DNA of 55,275 nucleotides from Shimia aestuarii (GCF_900114635.1 NZ_FOTQ01000013.1:1-55275); one strand, 5' to 3'; counted from the first letter of the stretch, positions 10,653 to 19,091 are shown. A program made the numbers and translations. Notes: generated from the letters alone by a model not told the origin.

Positions 10653-11356
10653 GCCTTTTATCCACACGCGGTTTGTCCAAGAATTTTGATGGGTTACAGG
10701 CCGTCAGCAACGTCGATTTTGATCTTCCGGAAGGGCAAATTCGCGCCTTGATTGGACCAAACGGGGCGGGCAAGACCACGTTTGTTAGCCTGCTTTGTGG
10801 CCGGATCACTCCAAGCAGCGGTTCGGTATCCTTTGACGGACGAGATATTTCGAAATTGCCAGCCCACAAGCGGATCAACCTAGGCATGGCTTATACGTTT
10901 CAGATCACCTCGGTTTTTGCCAACTTGAGCGTGTCTGAAAACGTGTCACTTGCGGCCCGCAAACGCGTGCGCGGGCCGTCGGTCATGACAGTCGTGCAGC
11001 AGGTTCTGGACAAGGTGGGGCTAGCGGATCGGCTTGATCAAATAGCAGGCGATCTGAGCTATGGGCATCAACGACTTTTGGAAATCGCCATGGGGTTGGC
11101 TCAGGCGCCGCGGCTTCTAATTCTGGATGAGCCGACACAGGGTCTGGCAGACAGCGAAATCACGGCTTTCAAGTCACTGATCCGTGATTTGTCGTCGACA
11201 ACGACGATTCTCTTGATCGAACACAACATGAGCGTTGTCATGGAAACCGCTGATATCATAACTGTTTTGAACTTTGGAGAGGTTCTGGCCGAGGGCTCGC
11301 CTGCCGAGATTCACGCAAATGCGGAGGTTCAGACCGCATATCTGGGGACCGGGTGA
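10649..11356 (+). CDS. livG: ABC transporter ATPase, LivG type
   Basis: This 235-residue ATPase drives the importer. It has the Walker A site GPNGAGKTT, a LivG-style signature DLSYGHQRLLEIAMGLA, Walker B LLILDEPTQGL and the H-loop LLIEHNMSVVM. I place the start at the ATG at 10649 overlapping the livM stop; a GTG five codons upstream is in frame but would extend the overlap without benefit. Its stop overlaps the start of livF by one base, so the two ATPases are made in step. Confidence 0.88.
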   Translation: MSLLSTRGLSKNFDGLQAVSNVDFDLPEGQIRALIGPNGAGKTTFVSLLCGRITPSSGSVSFDGRDISKLPAHKRINLGMAYTFQITSVFANLSVSENVSLAARKRVRGPSVMTVVQQVLDKVGLADRLDQIAGDLSYGHQRLLEIAMGLAQAPRLLILDEPTQGLADSEITAFKSLIRDLSSTTTILLIEHNMSVVMETADIITVLNFGEVLAEGSPAEIHANAEVQTAYLGTG

Positions 11357-12051
11357 TGCTTGAGGTGAAGGCAATCAATGTCGCCTATGGCAAGGCGCAA
11401 GTGCTGCGGGACTTGTCCTTGCGCGTGGAGGCCGGGGAAATCCTGTGCCTTCTCGGGCGCAACGGGGCCGGAAAGACCACGACGATGAAGGCGATCATGG
11501 GCTTGTTGCCGTTGATGTCGGGTCAGGTCGTCGTGGCGGGCGAGGCGATCTCGGATCAGCCGCCGCACAAAGTGCCGGGGGCCGGGGTGGGGTATGTGCC
11601 GCAGGGGCGGCGGCTGTTTTCGGAACTGACGGTGGCGCAGAACCTGGAAATCGGGCTGGCGGCCAACCGCTCGGGACAGGCGGTTCTGGATAATGTTCTT
11701 GAGCTTTTTCCGCGGCTTAGAGAGCGTTGGTCGCAGAGGGCGCAGACGCTTTCGGGGGGGGAGCAGCAGATGCTGGCGACGGCCAGGGCATTGTGTCTGC
11801 AACCCAAGGTTCTGCTGTTGGATGAGCCGACCGAAGGGTTGCAGCCCTCGATGATCGAGGCGATCCGTCAGGTCATCACCGTCATGCGCGAGCGCGGCGT
11901 CGCGATATTGCTTGTGGAACAACGGGTTGACGCGGTTTTGTCAGTCGCCGACCGGGTCGCTTTCATTGAAAACGGGCGCAATCTAGAGACCGTATCTGCC
12001 GACGAAATCCGCGCAGATCACAGCATTGTCGAGCGTCACCTCGGGGTCTGA
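11356..12051 (+). CDS. livF: ABC transporter ATPase, LivF type
   Basis: This 231-residue ATPase is the second nucleotide-binding subunit. It shows Walker A GRNGAGKTTT, the LivF-typical GVGYVPQGRRLFSELTV Q-loop region, the ABC signature TLSGGEQQMLATARAL and Walker B LLLDEPTEGL. The ATG at 11356 shares one base with the livG stop; the GTG one codon earlier is an alternative. It ends the transporter operon, 57 bp before the stop of the convergent marR-like gene. The small gap holds the 11-bp repeat array. Confidence 0.88.
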   Translation: MLEVKAINVAYGKAQVLRDLSLRVEAGEILCLLGRNGAGKTTTMKAIMGLLPLMSGQVVVAGEAISDQPPHKVPGAGVGYVPQGRRLFSELTVAQNLEIGLAANRSGQAVLDNVLELFPRLRERWSQRAQTLSGGEQQMLATARALCLQPKVLLLDEPTEGLQPSMIEAIRQVITVMRERGVAILLVEQRVDAVLSVADRVAFIENGRNLETVSADEIRADHSIVERHLGV

Positions 12052-12061
12052 AACCGGGTTT

Positions 12062-12100
12062 CGGTATGACGTCGGTATCACGTCGGTATTGCGTCGGTAA
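12062..12100. repeat. Tandem 11-bp repeats, three and a half units
   Basis: The unit is CGGTATnnCGT repeated at exact 11-bp spacing (starts 12062, 12073, 12084, partial at 12095). It sits between the convergent ends of livF and the marR-like gene. A second array of the same unit lies at 25425-25468. The spacing is close to one helical turn. Function unknown. Confidence 0.85.
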
Positions 12101-12108
12101 ACAGGCGC

Positions 12109-12534
12109 TCAGGTCAGTTTGTGCAATAGCATCAGGAAGATGGCCTGTTCACCGTCGGTGAGCGGCGCAAGCGTATCGCGAGTGATGGCATGCGCGGCGG
12201 GCACAAGCGCGTCATAAGCTTCCCACGCGGCCGCATTCGGTTTGAGCAGCAGGCGTCTCTGGTCGTCAGGGTCAGGGCGTTGGTCGACAAACCCCTTGCG
12301 GCGCAAGCGGTCCACGACACCCTTGATCGTGGCCGCATCCATGGCCGTTGCCCGTCCGAGCGCGTTTTGGGAGGTTTCACCCAATTCACAGAGCTTGGCC
12401 AGCGCTGCGAACTGGGTCGGTGTCAGGTCCGGGATGTGGGCCGCAAACAACCCTAGGTGACGTTGGTTGGCCCGGCGCATGACGAAGCCGACCTGGTCAT
12501 CCAAAACATAGTCTTTGGTAGGGGCATCAGTCAT
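12109..12534 (-). CDS. MarR-family transcriptional regulator
   Basis: This 141-residue protein has the MarR winged-helix pattern: DLTPTQFAALAKLCELGETS, then NALGRATAMDAATIKGVVDRL as recognition region and GFVDQRPDPDDQRRLLLKPN as the wing. Such proteins usually repress a divergent operon until an aromatic or similar ligand binds. It faces the molybdenum hydroxylase operon across a 112-bp gap holding a large inverted repeat. I chose the ATG at 12534; an upstream ATG at 12615 would put the inverted repeat inside the coding region. The ribosome site at 12534 is weak, so the start is uncertain, while the family call is firm. Confidence 0.85.
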   Translation of the reverse strand: MTDAPTKDYVLDDQVGFVMRRANQRHLGLFAAHIPDLTPTQFAALAKLCELGETSQNALGRATAMDAATIKGVVDRLRRKGFVDQRPDPDDQRRLLLKPNAAAWEAYDALVPAAHAITRDTLAPLTDGEQAIFLMLLHKLT

Positions 12535-12571
12535 GGCAACATCCCGGTTCGAGCGGCTTTTGTTGACAGGT

Positions 12572-12605
12572 TTTGTACGCTGCCGCAAACTCATTTGCGT
12601 ACAAA
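12572..12605. promoter_or_regulatory. Inverted repeat, probable MarR operator between divergent genes
   Basis: Arms TTTGTACGC (12572-12580) and GCGTACAAA (12597-12605) are perfect inverted copies. A second dyad, GCAAA / TTTGC, is nested at 12585-12598. The element lies in the gap between the marR-like gene and the FAD-subunit gene, the classic place for an autoregulatory MarR operator. A related TTGTTTGTGTACG stretch precedes hyuA. Confidence 0.55.
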
Positions 12606-12646
12606 CAATAATCAACCAACCTCCAGCAGGGAGGGGAGACGCCAGA

Positions 12647-13489
12647 ATGGGGAAGTATCATCGCCCCTGCAACCTGAAAGACGCGCTGTCCGTGTTGGCG
12701 GGGGGCGACGTAACGCTTGCAGCCGGATGCACGGACCTGTTCCCCACGACACAGGCACAGGAATTGCCCGGCTCTGTCCTCGATCTCACAGCTGTGGAGG
12801 GCCTGCGCGGTATCACGCGGACCGAGGCGGGATGGCGGTTGGGGGCAACGACGACATGGACGGATGTGCTTCGCGCCGAACTGCCGGGCGGGTTCGACAT
12901 GCTCAAGGCAGCAGCGCGCGAGGTCGGTTCCGTCCAAATCCAGAATGCGGGCACCCTTGCGGGCAACCTGTGTAATGCGTCCCCGGCGGCGGATGGGGTG
13001 CCGCCTTTGCTGGCTCTTGATGCGCAAGTGGAAGTGGCGTCGGTGGACGGGAGCCGGGTTTTACCTCTGAGCGATTTTCTGGCTGGCGTGCGCCAGACCG
13101 CCCTGCACCCCGGCGAGATGGTGGTCGCGGTGCATGTGCCGGAGGCAGCGGGGCGCGGGCAGAGCGTGTTTCACAAGCTTGGCGCGCGCAGATACCTCGT
13201 GATTTCCATAGCGATGGTTGCGGCCCGGATTGTTGCGGAGCAAGGCGTGATCAAGGACGCGGCGATTGCAGTGGGCGCATGCAGCCCGGTGGCGCAGCGC
13301 TTGTCGCGGGTCGAGAACAGCTTGCGCGGTTTGCCGCTTCGGGACGCGGCCTCGGCGCTGCGTCGGGTTGATATTGATCCGGGCTTGAGCCCGATTTCGG
13401 ATGTGCGCGGCAGTTCCGACTATCGCGAGGATGTCGCGTTCGAGTTGGTGCGGCGTGCATTGCTGGACCTAGGAGGAGCGGACGTATGA
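12647..13489 (+). CDS. Molybdenum hydroxylase FAD-binding subunit (CoxM/XdhB type)
   Basis: This 280-residue protein is the FAD subunit of a xanthine-dehydrogenase-family enzyme. It shows the two FAD motifs LAAGCTDLFP (residues about 24-33) and TLAGNLCNASPAADG (about 103-117). It passes electrons from the 2Fe-2S clusters of the next gene product to the final acceptor. The ATG at 12647 follows a good GGAGGGGAG site; the frame is open upstream, but that part runs over the operator. Its stop overlaps the next ATG by four bases. It is first in the operon running to 19091. Substrate unknown; hydroxylation next to a ring nitrogen is the usual reaction. Confidence 0.88.
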   Translation: MGKYHRPCNLKDALSVLAGGDVTLAAGCTDLFPTTQAQELPGSVLDLTAVEGLRGITRTEAGWRLGATTTWTDVLRAELPGGFDMLKAAAREVGSVQIQNAGTLAGNLCNASPAADGVPPLLALDAQVEVASVDGSRVLPLSDFLAGVRQTALHPGEMVVAVHVPEAAGRGQSVFHKLGARRYLVISIAMVAARIVAEQGVIKDAAIAVGACSPVAQRLSRVENSLRGLPLRDAASALRRVDIDPGLSPISDVRGSSDYREDVAFELVRRALLDLGGADV

Positions 13490-16218
13490 AGGATGGCTCC
13501 GGGCTCGATCTGGTTGTGAATGGCGAACCGCATCACGTGTCGGCGGCCCCCGGTCGGCGGCTTTCCGATGTGTTGCGTAACGACCTTGGGCTGATCGGCA
13601 CGAAGGTGGGTTGTGACGCCGGGGATTGCGGGGCCTGTTCGGTGTTGGTGGACGGCGAGGTGGTCTGTGCCTGCCTGACCCCGGTGGCCCATGTCACGGG
13701 ACGGCGGATTGAGACGGTCGAGGCGCTGGCTGATCCGGGGCCGGATGATCTGCAGCGGGCCTTTTTGCGGCACGGCGCGGCGCAATGCGGGATTTGCACC
13801 CCCGGGATGTTGATAGCGGCGACCGCGCTGGTGCGCAGGACCCAGACGCCAACGCGGGCCGAGGTCGAAGACGCGCTGGGTGGGGTTCTGTGCCGCTGCA
13901 CGGGATATACCAAAATCGTAGACGCGGTTTTGGACGTGGCCGGGCAGGGCGCCGGGCCGGAGCCGATTGGGGGGGAAGCCATTGGAGCGCGGGTCGAGAG
14001 GCTGGACGGTGTGGCCAAGGTGGTTGGCACGGAAAGCTATGGCGCCGACGCAATGGCGGAAAATGCACTCGAGGTGCGCGCCGTCCGGTCGCCGTTTGCC
14101 CATGCACGATTTGACTTTGGCGACCTTCCAGGATGGGCCTCTACACAAGGGGTGCAGGTTTTCACGGCAGCGGACATCCCCGGAGAAAACAGGTTCAGCG
14201 TGATCCCGGCTTTTGCCGACCAACCCGCTCTTGCCGAGGGCGTTGCCCGGATGCGAGGCGAAGCGGTGGCGCTTGTCGCCGGGGACGGGCGCACCATGGA
14301 TGGGCTGGATCTCGATCACTTTCCGATCCGTTGGGAAGAGCTGCCCGCCCTTGAAGACGTGACTGAGGCGCGAAAGGCGCAGGCCGCGTTGATCCATGCG
14401 GATCGGGCCGAAAACATCCTGATCGCGGGACATGTGGAACGTGGCGCGGCGCAGGACGCGTTGGCGCGGTCAACGCATGTGGTCGAACGCGCCATGCGGA
14501 CCGGATATGTGGAACATGCCTATATCGAACCCGAAGCCGGGATCGCGTGGATGGAGGGCGATGTTCTCAACATTCGGGCCTGTACTCAGGCACCGATCAT
14601 GGACCGCGATGACACGGCGCGGGTTTTGGGTCTTGCGCCCGAGAAAGTGCGGATCAGGCCTGCGGCGACTGGGGGCGGGTTTGGATCGAAGCTGGATGTT
14701 TCTCTGCAGCCCCTGATTGGTCTGGTGGCGCTCAGGACTGGGCGCGCGGCGCGCATGGTCTATTCGCGGCGGGAAAGCATGATGTCGACCACAAAGCGAC
14801 ATCCCTCAAAGATGAGCGCACGGATTGGCTGTGACGACGCGGGGCGGCTGACGGGCATGTGGTTTGACGGGGATTTCAACACCGGAGCCTATTCGAGCTG
14901 GGGCCCGACGGTGGCGGTGCGGGTGCCGGTGCATGCCTCGGGACCTTACGTGATGCCATCTTATCGCGCCGAGGCGCGGGCCGTGCATACAAATGGTCCG
15001 GTGTCGGGCGCGTTTCGCGGTTTTGGCGTGCCGCAGGCGGCGATCATCCAGGAGACACTGTTTGACGAGCTGGCCGAGGCGGTAGGGCTGGATAGGCTGG
15101 CGTTCCGGCGCAGGAACGCAATGCGGGACGGGGATGTGTCTGTCTGTGGTCAGCACATGCGGGGTGTGGGCATCGCGGAATGCCTTGAGGCGCTGCAGGC
15201 ACCGTGGGACGCAGCCATGGAACGGGTGCGGGAGCTTAACGCGTTGGGCGGCACTGTGCGCTACGGGATAGGTGTGGCCTCGTGCTGGTACGGTTGTGGC
15301 AATACGGCCTTGCCGAACCCGTCGACGATCCGCATCGGGCTGACACCCGAGGGGCGGGTGGTGCTGCATCAGGGGGCGATGGATATCGGGCAGGGCGCCA
15401 ACACGGTGATTGCCCAGATCGCGGCAGATGCGCTGGGGATGCCGGTGCATATGCTTGATCTTGTCGATGCCGATACCGGGGTAACGCCCGATTGCGGCAA
15501 GACCTCGGCCAGCCGGCAGACGGTTGTCACCGGCAAGGCGGCGATGCTGGCGGGGCGGGCGCTGCGCGCTCAGGTGCTGGCGTTGACGAATATGGGCGAC
15601 GGGGCCGGGATCACGCTTGGTGACGGCGCGCTTGTGGTCAGCGACGGCGCACGGTCGGCGCGAATTGATCCGGCCGCACTCGCTGTCAATGAACACGGCT
15701 ATGTGCTGATGGCCGAGGAAAGCTATGACCCGCCGACCAGCGCGCTGGATGAGAACGGGCAAGGGACGCCCTATGCGGTTTATGGCTATGGCGCGCAGCT
15801 GGCCGAGGTGGCGGTGGACACGCGACTTGGCACGGTGCGGGTCGAGCGCATCACGGCGGCGCATGATCTGGGGCGGGTGATCAACCCGCTTCTGGCTGAA
15901 GGCCAGATCGAGGGCGGGATTGCACAGGGGCTTGGGCTGGCGCTGATGGAGGAATACGTGCCGGGGCGGACCGACAACCTGCATGACTACCTGATCCCGA
16001 CCATCGGGGATATGCCGGAAATCCGTTCGATCCTGATCGAGAAACCCGACCTCGAGGGGCCGTTCGGTGCCAAGGGGTTGGGAGAACATGTGCTGATCCC
16101 GACCGCGCCGGCCATCCTGAATGCCATACGCCACGCCTGTGGTGCACGGATCGACCAGCTTCCGGCACGCCCGGATCGGGTGTTGGCGGCAATTCGCAAG
16201 GCGGAGGGACGCGGATGA
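13486..16218 (+). CDS. Molybdenum hydroxylase, fused 2Fe-2S and molybdopterin subunits
   Basis: In this 910-residue protein the small iron-sulfur subunit is fused in front of the large molybdopterin subunit. Residues 1-155 carry the plant-type cluster (Cys43, 48, 51 and 63) and the second cluster (QCGICTPGM and CRCTGYTK). From about residue 165 the molybdopterin domains follow, with AATGGGFGSKLD, an FRGFGVPQA segment and the active-site loop GAKGLGEHV, whose Glu867 is the expected catalytic base. Such enzymes hydroxylate N-heteroaromatic rings or aldehydes with water as oxygen source. GGAGGAG precedes the start. The Hnr-like gene downstream makes a pyridine-type carboxylate a plausible substrate. 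Fusion of these two parts is known in the family; specificity cannot be assigned. Confidence 0.88.
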   Translation: MKDGSGLDLVVNGEPHHVSAAPGRRLSDVLRNDLGLIGTKVGCDAGDCGACSVLVDGEVVCACLTPVAHVTGRRIETVEALADPGPDDLQRAFLRHGAAQCGICTPGMLIAATALVRRTQTPTRAEVEDALGGVLCRCTGYTKIVDAVLDVAGQGAGPEPIGGEAIGARVERLDGVAKVVGTESYGADAMAENALEVRAVRSPFAHARFDFGDLPGWASTQGVQVFTAADIPGENRFSVIPAFADQPALAEGVARMRGEAVALVAGDGRTMDGLDLDHFPIRWEELPALEDVTEARKAQAALIHADRAENILIAGHVERGAAQDALARSTHVVERAMRTGYVEHAYIEPEAGIAWMEGDVLNIRACTQAPIMDRDDTARVLGLAPEKVRIRPAATGGGFGSKLDVSLQPLIGLVALRTGRAARMVYSRRESMMSTTKRHPSKMSARIGCDDAGRLTGMWFDGDFNTGAYSSWGPTVAVRVPVHASGPYVMPSYRAEARAVHTNGPVSGAFRGFGVPQAAIIQETLFDELAEAVGLDRLAFRRRNAMRDGDVSVCGQHMRGVGIAECLEALQAPWDAAMERVRELNALGGTVRYGIGVASCWYGCGNTALPNPSTIRIGLTPEGRVVLHQGAMDIGQGANTVIAQIAADALGMPVHMLDLVDADTGVTPDCGKTSASRQTVVTGKAAMLAGRALRAQVLALTNMGDGAGITLGDGALVVSDGARSARIDPAALAVNEHGYVLMAEESYDPPTSALDENGQGTPYAVYGYGAQLAEVAVDTRLGTVRVERITAAHDLGRVINPLLAEGQIEGGIAQGLGLALMEEYVPGRTDNLHDYLIPTIGDMPEIRSILIEKPDLEGPFGAKGLGEHVLIPTAPAILNAIRHACGARIDQLPARPDRVLAAIRKAEGRG

Positions 16219-17675
16219 ACGAGACACACACGCGCCGTGTGCGTGAAGAGAAGATCCGTTGCGATGCCTGTCCGGTGATGTGTTACATCGCCGAAGGCCG
16301 GATCGGGGCTTGTGATCGTTATGCCAACGAGGGCGGGCGCATCGTGCGCTGTGACCCGCTGACAGTGTTGGACCGAACCATTGCAGACGGGCGCGAGGTG
16401 CGTCCTTTCCTGATCTCGGAATGGGATGGGACACTTGCGGCGGATGACCTGTTCGTGACCGCCGTCGGATCGGGCACAACCTATCCTGATTATAAGCCCG
16501 CGCCTTTCCTCGTAAGTCGCGAGGTGGACGGGGCCGATTTCGTGACCGTCGTGACCGAGGCGATTTTCAGCTATTGCGGGGTCAAGGTGAAGATCGACAC
16601 CGACCGCCATCTTGGCCATGAAGGCGCGGTAGTGCGCCATGCGGGCGAGGCCGTCGGGCTGATGATTACCAGTGAATATGGCAGCCAAATGATGTCTCTT
16701 GGGGGGGTCGACCACCTCACCGGGGGCTCCAAACCCGAGGGGCGGGTCACCTGTGATGTGTTGATGCGTCTTTGCAATCGTGAGGCGGTGGAACTGAATG
16801 TTGACGGTGGAGCCACCGTCGTCGTGCAGGCTGGCGAAGCCCCCATTGTGGACGGGCACAGGGAAGAGCGGATGCGGGTAGGCTGCGGATCGGCGACGAT
16901 TGGCATGTTTGCAAGTCAATGGAAAGGGTTAGTGGATGAAGTTGTTGTCGTTGACGATCACATAACCGGCGTCGTTAGCGAACATCAGGCGGGCAAGGTT
17001 CTGGACTGGCCGGACACCGGCATCCGCATCAAGGGGCGCCGGTCGACGCCGGGGCGGTACTTCCAAGTGGCCGAGCCGGGTCTTGGTTGGGGCGGCACCA
17101 ATATCGAGGATCCATTGACCATTCTGGGCGATTGGCTTCCCAAGAAGGGCGCGCGACCGGGATTGACGTTGCTGATGGTGTCCACGACGGGTGAGCAATT
17201 CGGCTATTACGTACTGGATAACGATCTTGTGCCGCGCCAGCGCCCCCTGCCGGATACGTTGCAACCGTCCGTCGATCTGATTGCCGAAAACTGCGAACCA
17301 GCGCTGTGCACGGTGATGTTCATGGGCGGGGCTGGCGGATCATTGCGCTCTGGTGTGACCAAGAATCCGGTGCGTCTGACGCGCTCGGTTCAGGAGCGGC
17401 GCACACGGGTCACGGTGGGCGGCGCCGAGGCCTATGTCTGGCCCGGCGGCGGGATCACTATCATGGCGGATGTGACCCGGATGCCGGACAACGCCTTTGG
17501 CTATGTGCCGACTCCGGCGATCGTGGCGCCGCTGGAATTCACGGTGTCGCGCGAAGAGTACCGCGCGCTTGGCGGTCACGATGAAGCGGTGCGTGATGTT
17601 CATGATGTGCTCGAAAAAGGTGGGGAATATGGCGACCAGGTACGCGCCGTCGCACCGCCCAAAGCGACGAAATGA
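16215..17675 (+). CDS. 6-hydroxynicotinate reductase-like iron-sulfur protein
   Basis: This 486-residue protein resembles proteins annotated as 6-hydroxynicotinate reductase (Hnr of nicotinate fermentation), which reduces 6-hydroxynicotinate to 1,4,5,6-tetrahydro-6-oxonicotinate. The N-terminus has four cysteines (16, 19, 23, 33; CX2CX3CX9C) suited to an iron-sulfur cluster. Near the C-terminus, SGVT at residues 379-382 (in LRSGVTKNPVRLT) resembles the [ST]GAT site where ApbE attaches FMN to Thr. The next gene is ApbE-like, which fits a flavinylated reductase. It has no signal peptide, so it is probably cytoplasmic. It overlaps both neighbours by four bases. The reaction is inferred from recall of family annotation and context; the true substrate may differ. 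Confidence 0.65.
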   Translation: MNETHTRRVREEKIRCDACPVMCYIAEGRIGACDRYANEGGRIVRCDPLTVLDRTIADGREVRPFLISEWDGTLAADDLFVTAVGSGTTYPDYKPAPFLVSREVDGADFVTVVTEAIFSYCGVKVKIDTDRHLGHEGAVVRHAGEAVGLMITSEYGSQMMSLGGVDHLTGGSKPEGRVTCDVLMRLCNREAVELNVDGGATVVVQAGEAPIVDGHREERMRVGCGSATIGMFASQWKGLVDEVVVVDDHITGVVSEHQAGKVLDWPDTGIRIKGRRSTPGRYFQVAEPGLGWGGTNIEDPLTILGDWLPKKGARPGLTLLMVSTTGEQFGYYVLDNDLVPRQRPLPDTLQPSVDLIAENCEPALCTVMFMGGAGGSLRSGVTKNPVRLTRSVQERRTRVTVGGAEAYVWPGGGITIMADVTRMPDNAFGYVPTPAIVAPLEFTVSREEYRALGGHDEAVRDVHDVLEKGGEYGDQVRAVAPPKATK

Positions 17676-18517
17676 CCGGCGCGCAGATCGCTTTTCTGCC
17701 TGATGGCCAAAGAATGCATCTGCATCACGGGCCGATCGACCTGGTTGTCGATGTGACCGGGGCGGGGCGCGCGCCGGCGCTGCGCGAGGCTGCGCGGCGG
17801 TTTGAGACACTTCTTGACGAGCTGGTGCTTGACCTAGAACAGCTTCGGTGCCCAGTTGACGCGTGTAATGGGCCGCTTGGACCGGTCGCCGAAACCATGA
17901 GGCAGGCCGCGAAGGCGCATTTGCCGATTTTCGTAACCCCCATGGCCGCCGTGGCGGGCGCCGTGGCCGATGAAATCGCGCGGGTGATCGGGGACCATGA
18001 TTGCGTTGAAACCGCGTACGTGAACAACGGCGGCGACGTCGCGCTTGTGCTGGCACCGGGATCAACCTTGCGCGCGGCCCTGGCCGAGGGTGGATTTGCC
18101 GAGATCGGTCATGACAGCCCCGTGCGTGGCGTGGCGACGTCGGGCTGGCGTGGACGCAGCCAGTCATTGGGCATTGCCGACGCGGTGACGGTTCTTGCTG
18201 AAAGCGCAGCCAAGGCGGATGTGGCTGCAACGCTGATCGCCAATCATGTCGATCTGCCGGGACATCCAGCCATTGCGCGCATGGCGGCCAGCGCGCTTTT
18301 TTCGGATAGTGACCTTGGCGAGCGGGCCGTGACGGTTGATGTTGGCCTGCTTGATCAAGGTGAAGTCGCAGAGGCCCTTGACCGTGGGGTTGCCTATGCC
18401 CGCCAGTGTCTTGATCGCGGGTTGATCCAAGCGGCCCATTTGACGCTGAACTCCGATACCCGCCTTGTTGGCGGGGTATACCATCTGAACCGAAAAGAGG
18501 ATCTGACCCATGCCTGA
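17672..18517 (+). CDS. UPF0280 family protein, ApbE-like fold
   Basis: This 281-residue protein belongs to UPF0280, a family related to ApbE, the FAD:protein FMN transferase. Two ApbE-type motifs are visible: VNNGGDVAL (compare NxGGDI) and, at residues 182-188, ADVAATL, keeping the Asp183 and Thr187 that in ApbE help bind Mg and flavin. It lacks a lipoprotein or signal sequence, unlike most ApbE, so it would work in the cytoplasm. It is coupled by ATGA overlap to the Hnr-like gene, and its own stop overlaps the next start by eight bases. I infer that it may flavinylate the Hnr-like protein; no member of this branch is known to me to have a proven activity. Confidence 0.75.
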   Translation: MTGAQIAFLPDGQRMHLHHGPIDLVVDVTGAGRAPALREAARRFETLLDELVLDLEQLRCPVDACNGPLGPVAETMRQAAKAHLPIFVTPMAAVAGAVADEIARVIGDHDCVETAYVNNGGDVALVLAPGSTLRAALAEGGFAEIGHDSPVRGVATSGWRGRSQSLGIADAVTVLAESAAKADVAATLIANHVDLPGHPAIARMAASALFSDSDLGERAVTVDVGLLDQGEVAEALDRGVAYARQCLDRGLIQAAHLTLNSDTRLVGGVYHLNRKEDLTHA

Positions 18518-19091
18518 CTTTGCTTTGCGCAAGACCATGCTGTTCATCGAGGATATCCATCATGATGGCGGGCCGGTCGCCGATCACCCCCGCCGCCGCG
18601 CGGCCATGGTCGCGCTTGTCAGGAATCCGTTTGCGGGGCGTTATGTTGAGGACCTGCAGTCGGCGATGGACGATCTAAAGCCGCTTGGATTGATGATGAC
18701 CGACCGCCTTATCGAGGCGATGGGCGGGATCGACGGGATCGACGGTTATGGCAAGGCCGGGCTTGCCGGTGAGGCGGGCGAACTGGAACACACGGCGCTC
18801 TGGCATGTGCCGGGGGGATATGCCATGCGGGAACGGTTGGGAGAGGCCAAGGCGATTGTGCCGTCGTCGATGAAGATTGGTGGGGTGGGGACGCGGATCG
18901 ACATCCCTCTGGGCCATATCAACGCGGCCTATGTGCGCAGCCATTTTGATGGCATGGAGGTGGGCGTGCCGGATGGTCCCAGGGCGGACGAGCTTCTGTT
19001 TGCGCTGGCCATGAGCCGTGGTGGGCGCATTCATCACCGCATGGGTGGATTGCAGGTGCACGAGGTCGCGGGCAAGGACGGTCTGCGATAA
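18510..19091 (+). CDS. DUF1185 / amino acid synthesis family protein
   Basis: This 193-residue protein matches the DUF1185 (AA_synth) family as I recall it: an N-terminal stretch RKTMLFIEDIHHDGG followed by VALVRNPFAGRYVEDLQ and, later, KAIVPSSMKIGG. Structures exist for family members but no function is settled as far as I know. It has no signal sequence. GAGG lies about ten bases before the ATG, and the gene overlaps the UPF0280 gene by eight bases, so it is co-translated with the reductase set. In this context it could be a hydrolase or isomerase for the reduced ring product, or an accessory protein; the sequence alone does not decide. Confidence 0.75.
   Translation: MPDFALRKTMLFIEDIHHDGGPVADHPRRRAAMVALVRNPFAGRYVEDLQSAMDDLKPLGLMMTDRLIEAMGGIDGIDGYGKAGLAGEAGELEHTALWHVPGGYAMRERLGEAKAIVPSSMKIGGVGTRIDIPLGHINAAYVRSHFDGMEVGVPDGPRADELLFALAMSRGGRIHHRMGGLQVHEVAGKDGLR

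Noticed and set aside
12535..12615. Longer N-terminus of the MarR-like regulator starting at 12615
   Set aside because: It would place the probable operator inside the coding region, and the added residues do not resemble the family.
14806..16479. 557-codon open frame antisense to the molybdenum hydroxylase gene
   Set aside because: It lies opposite a gene with clear catalytic motifs, is rich in Arg, His and Pro as expected for a high-GC shadow frame, and shows no domain.
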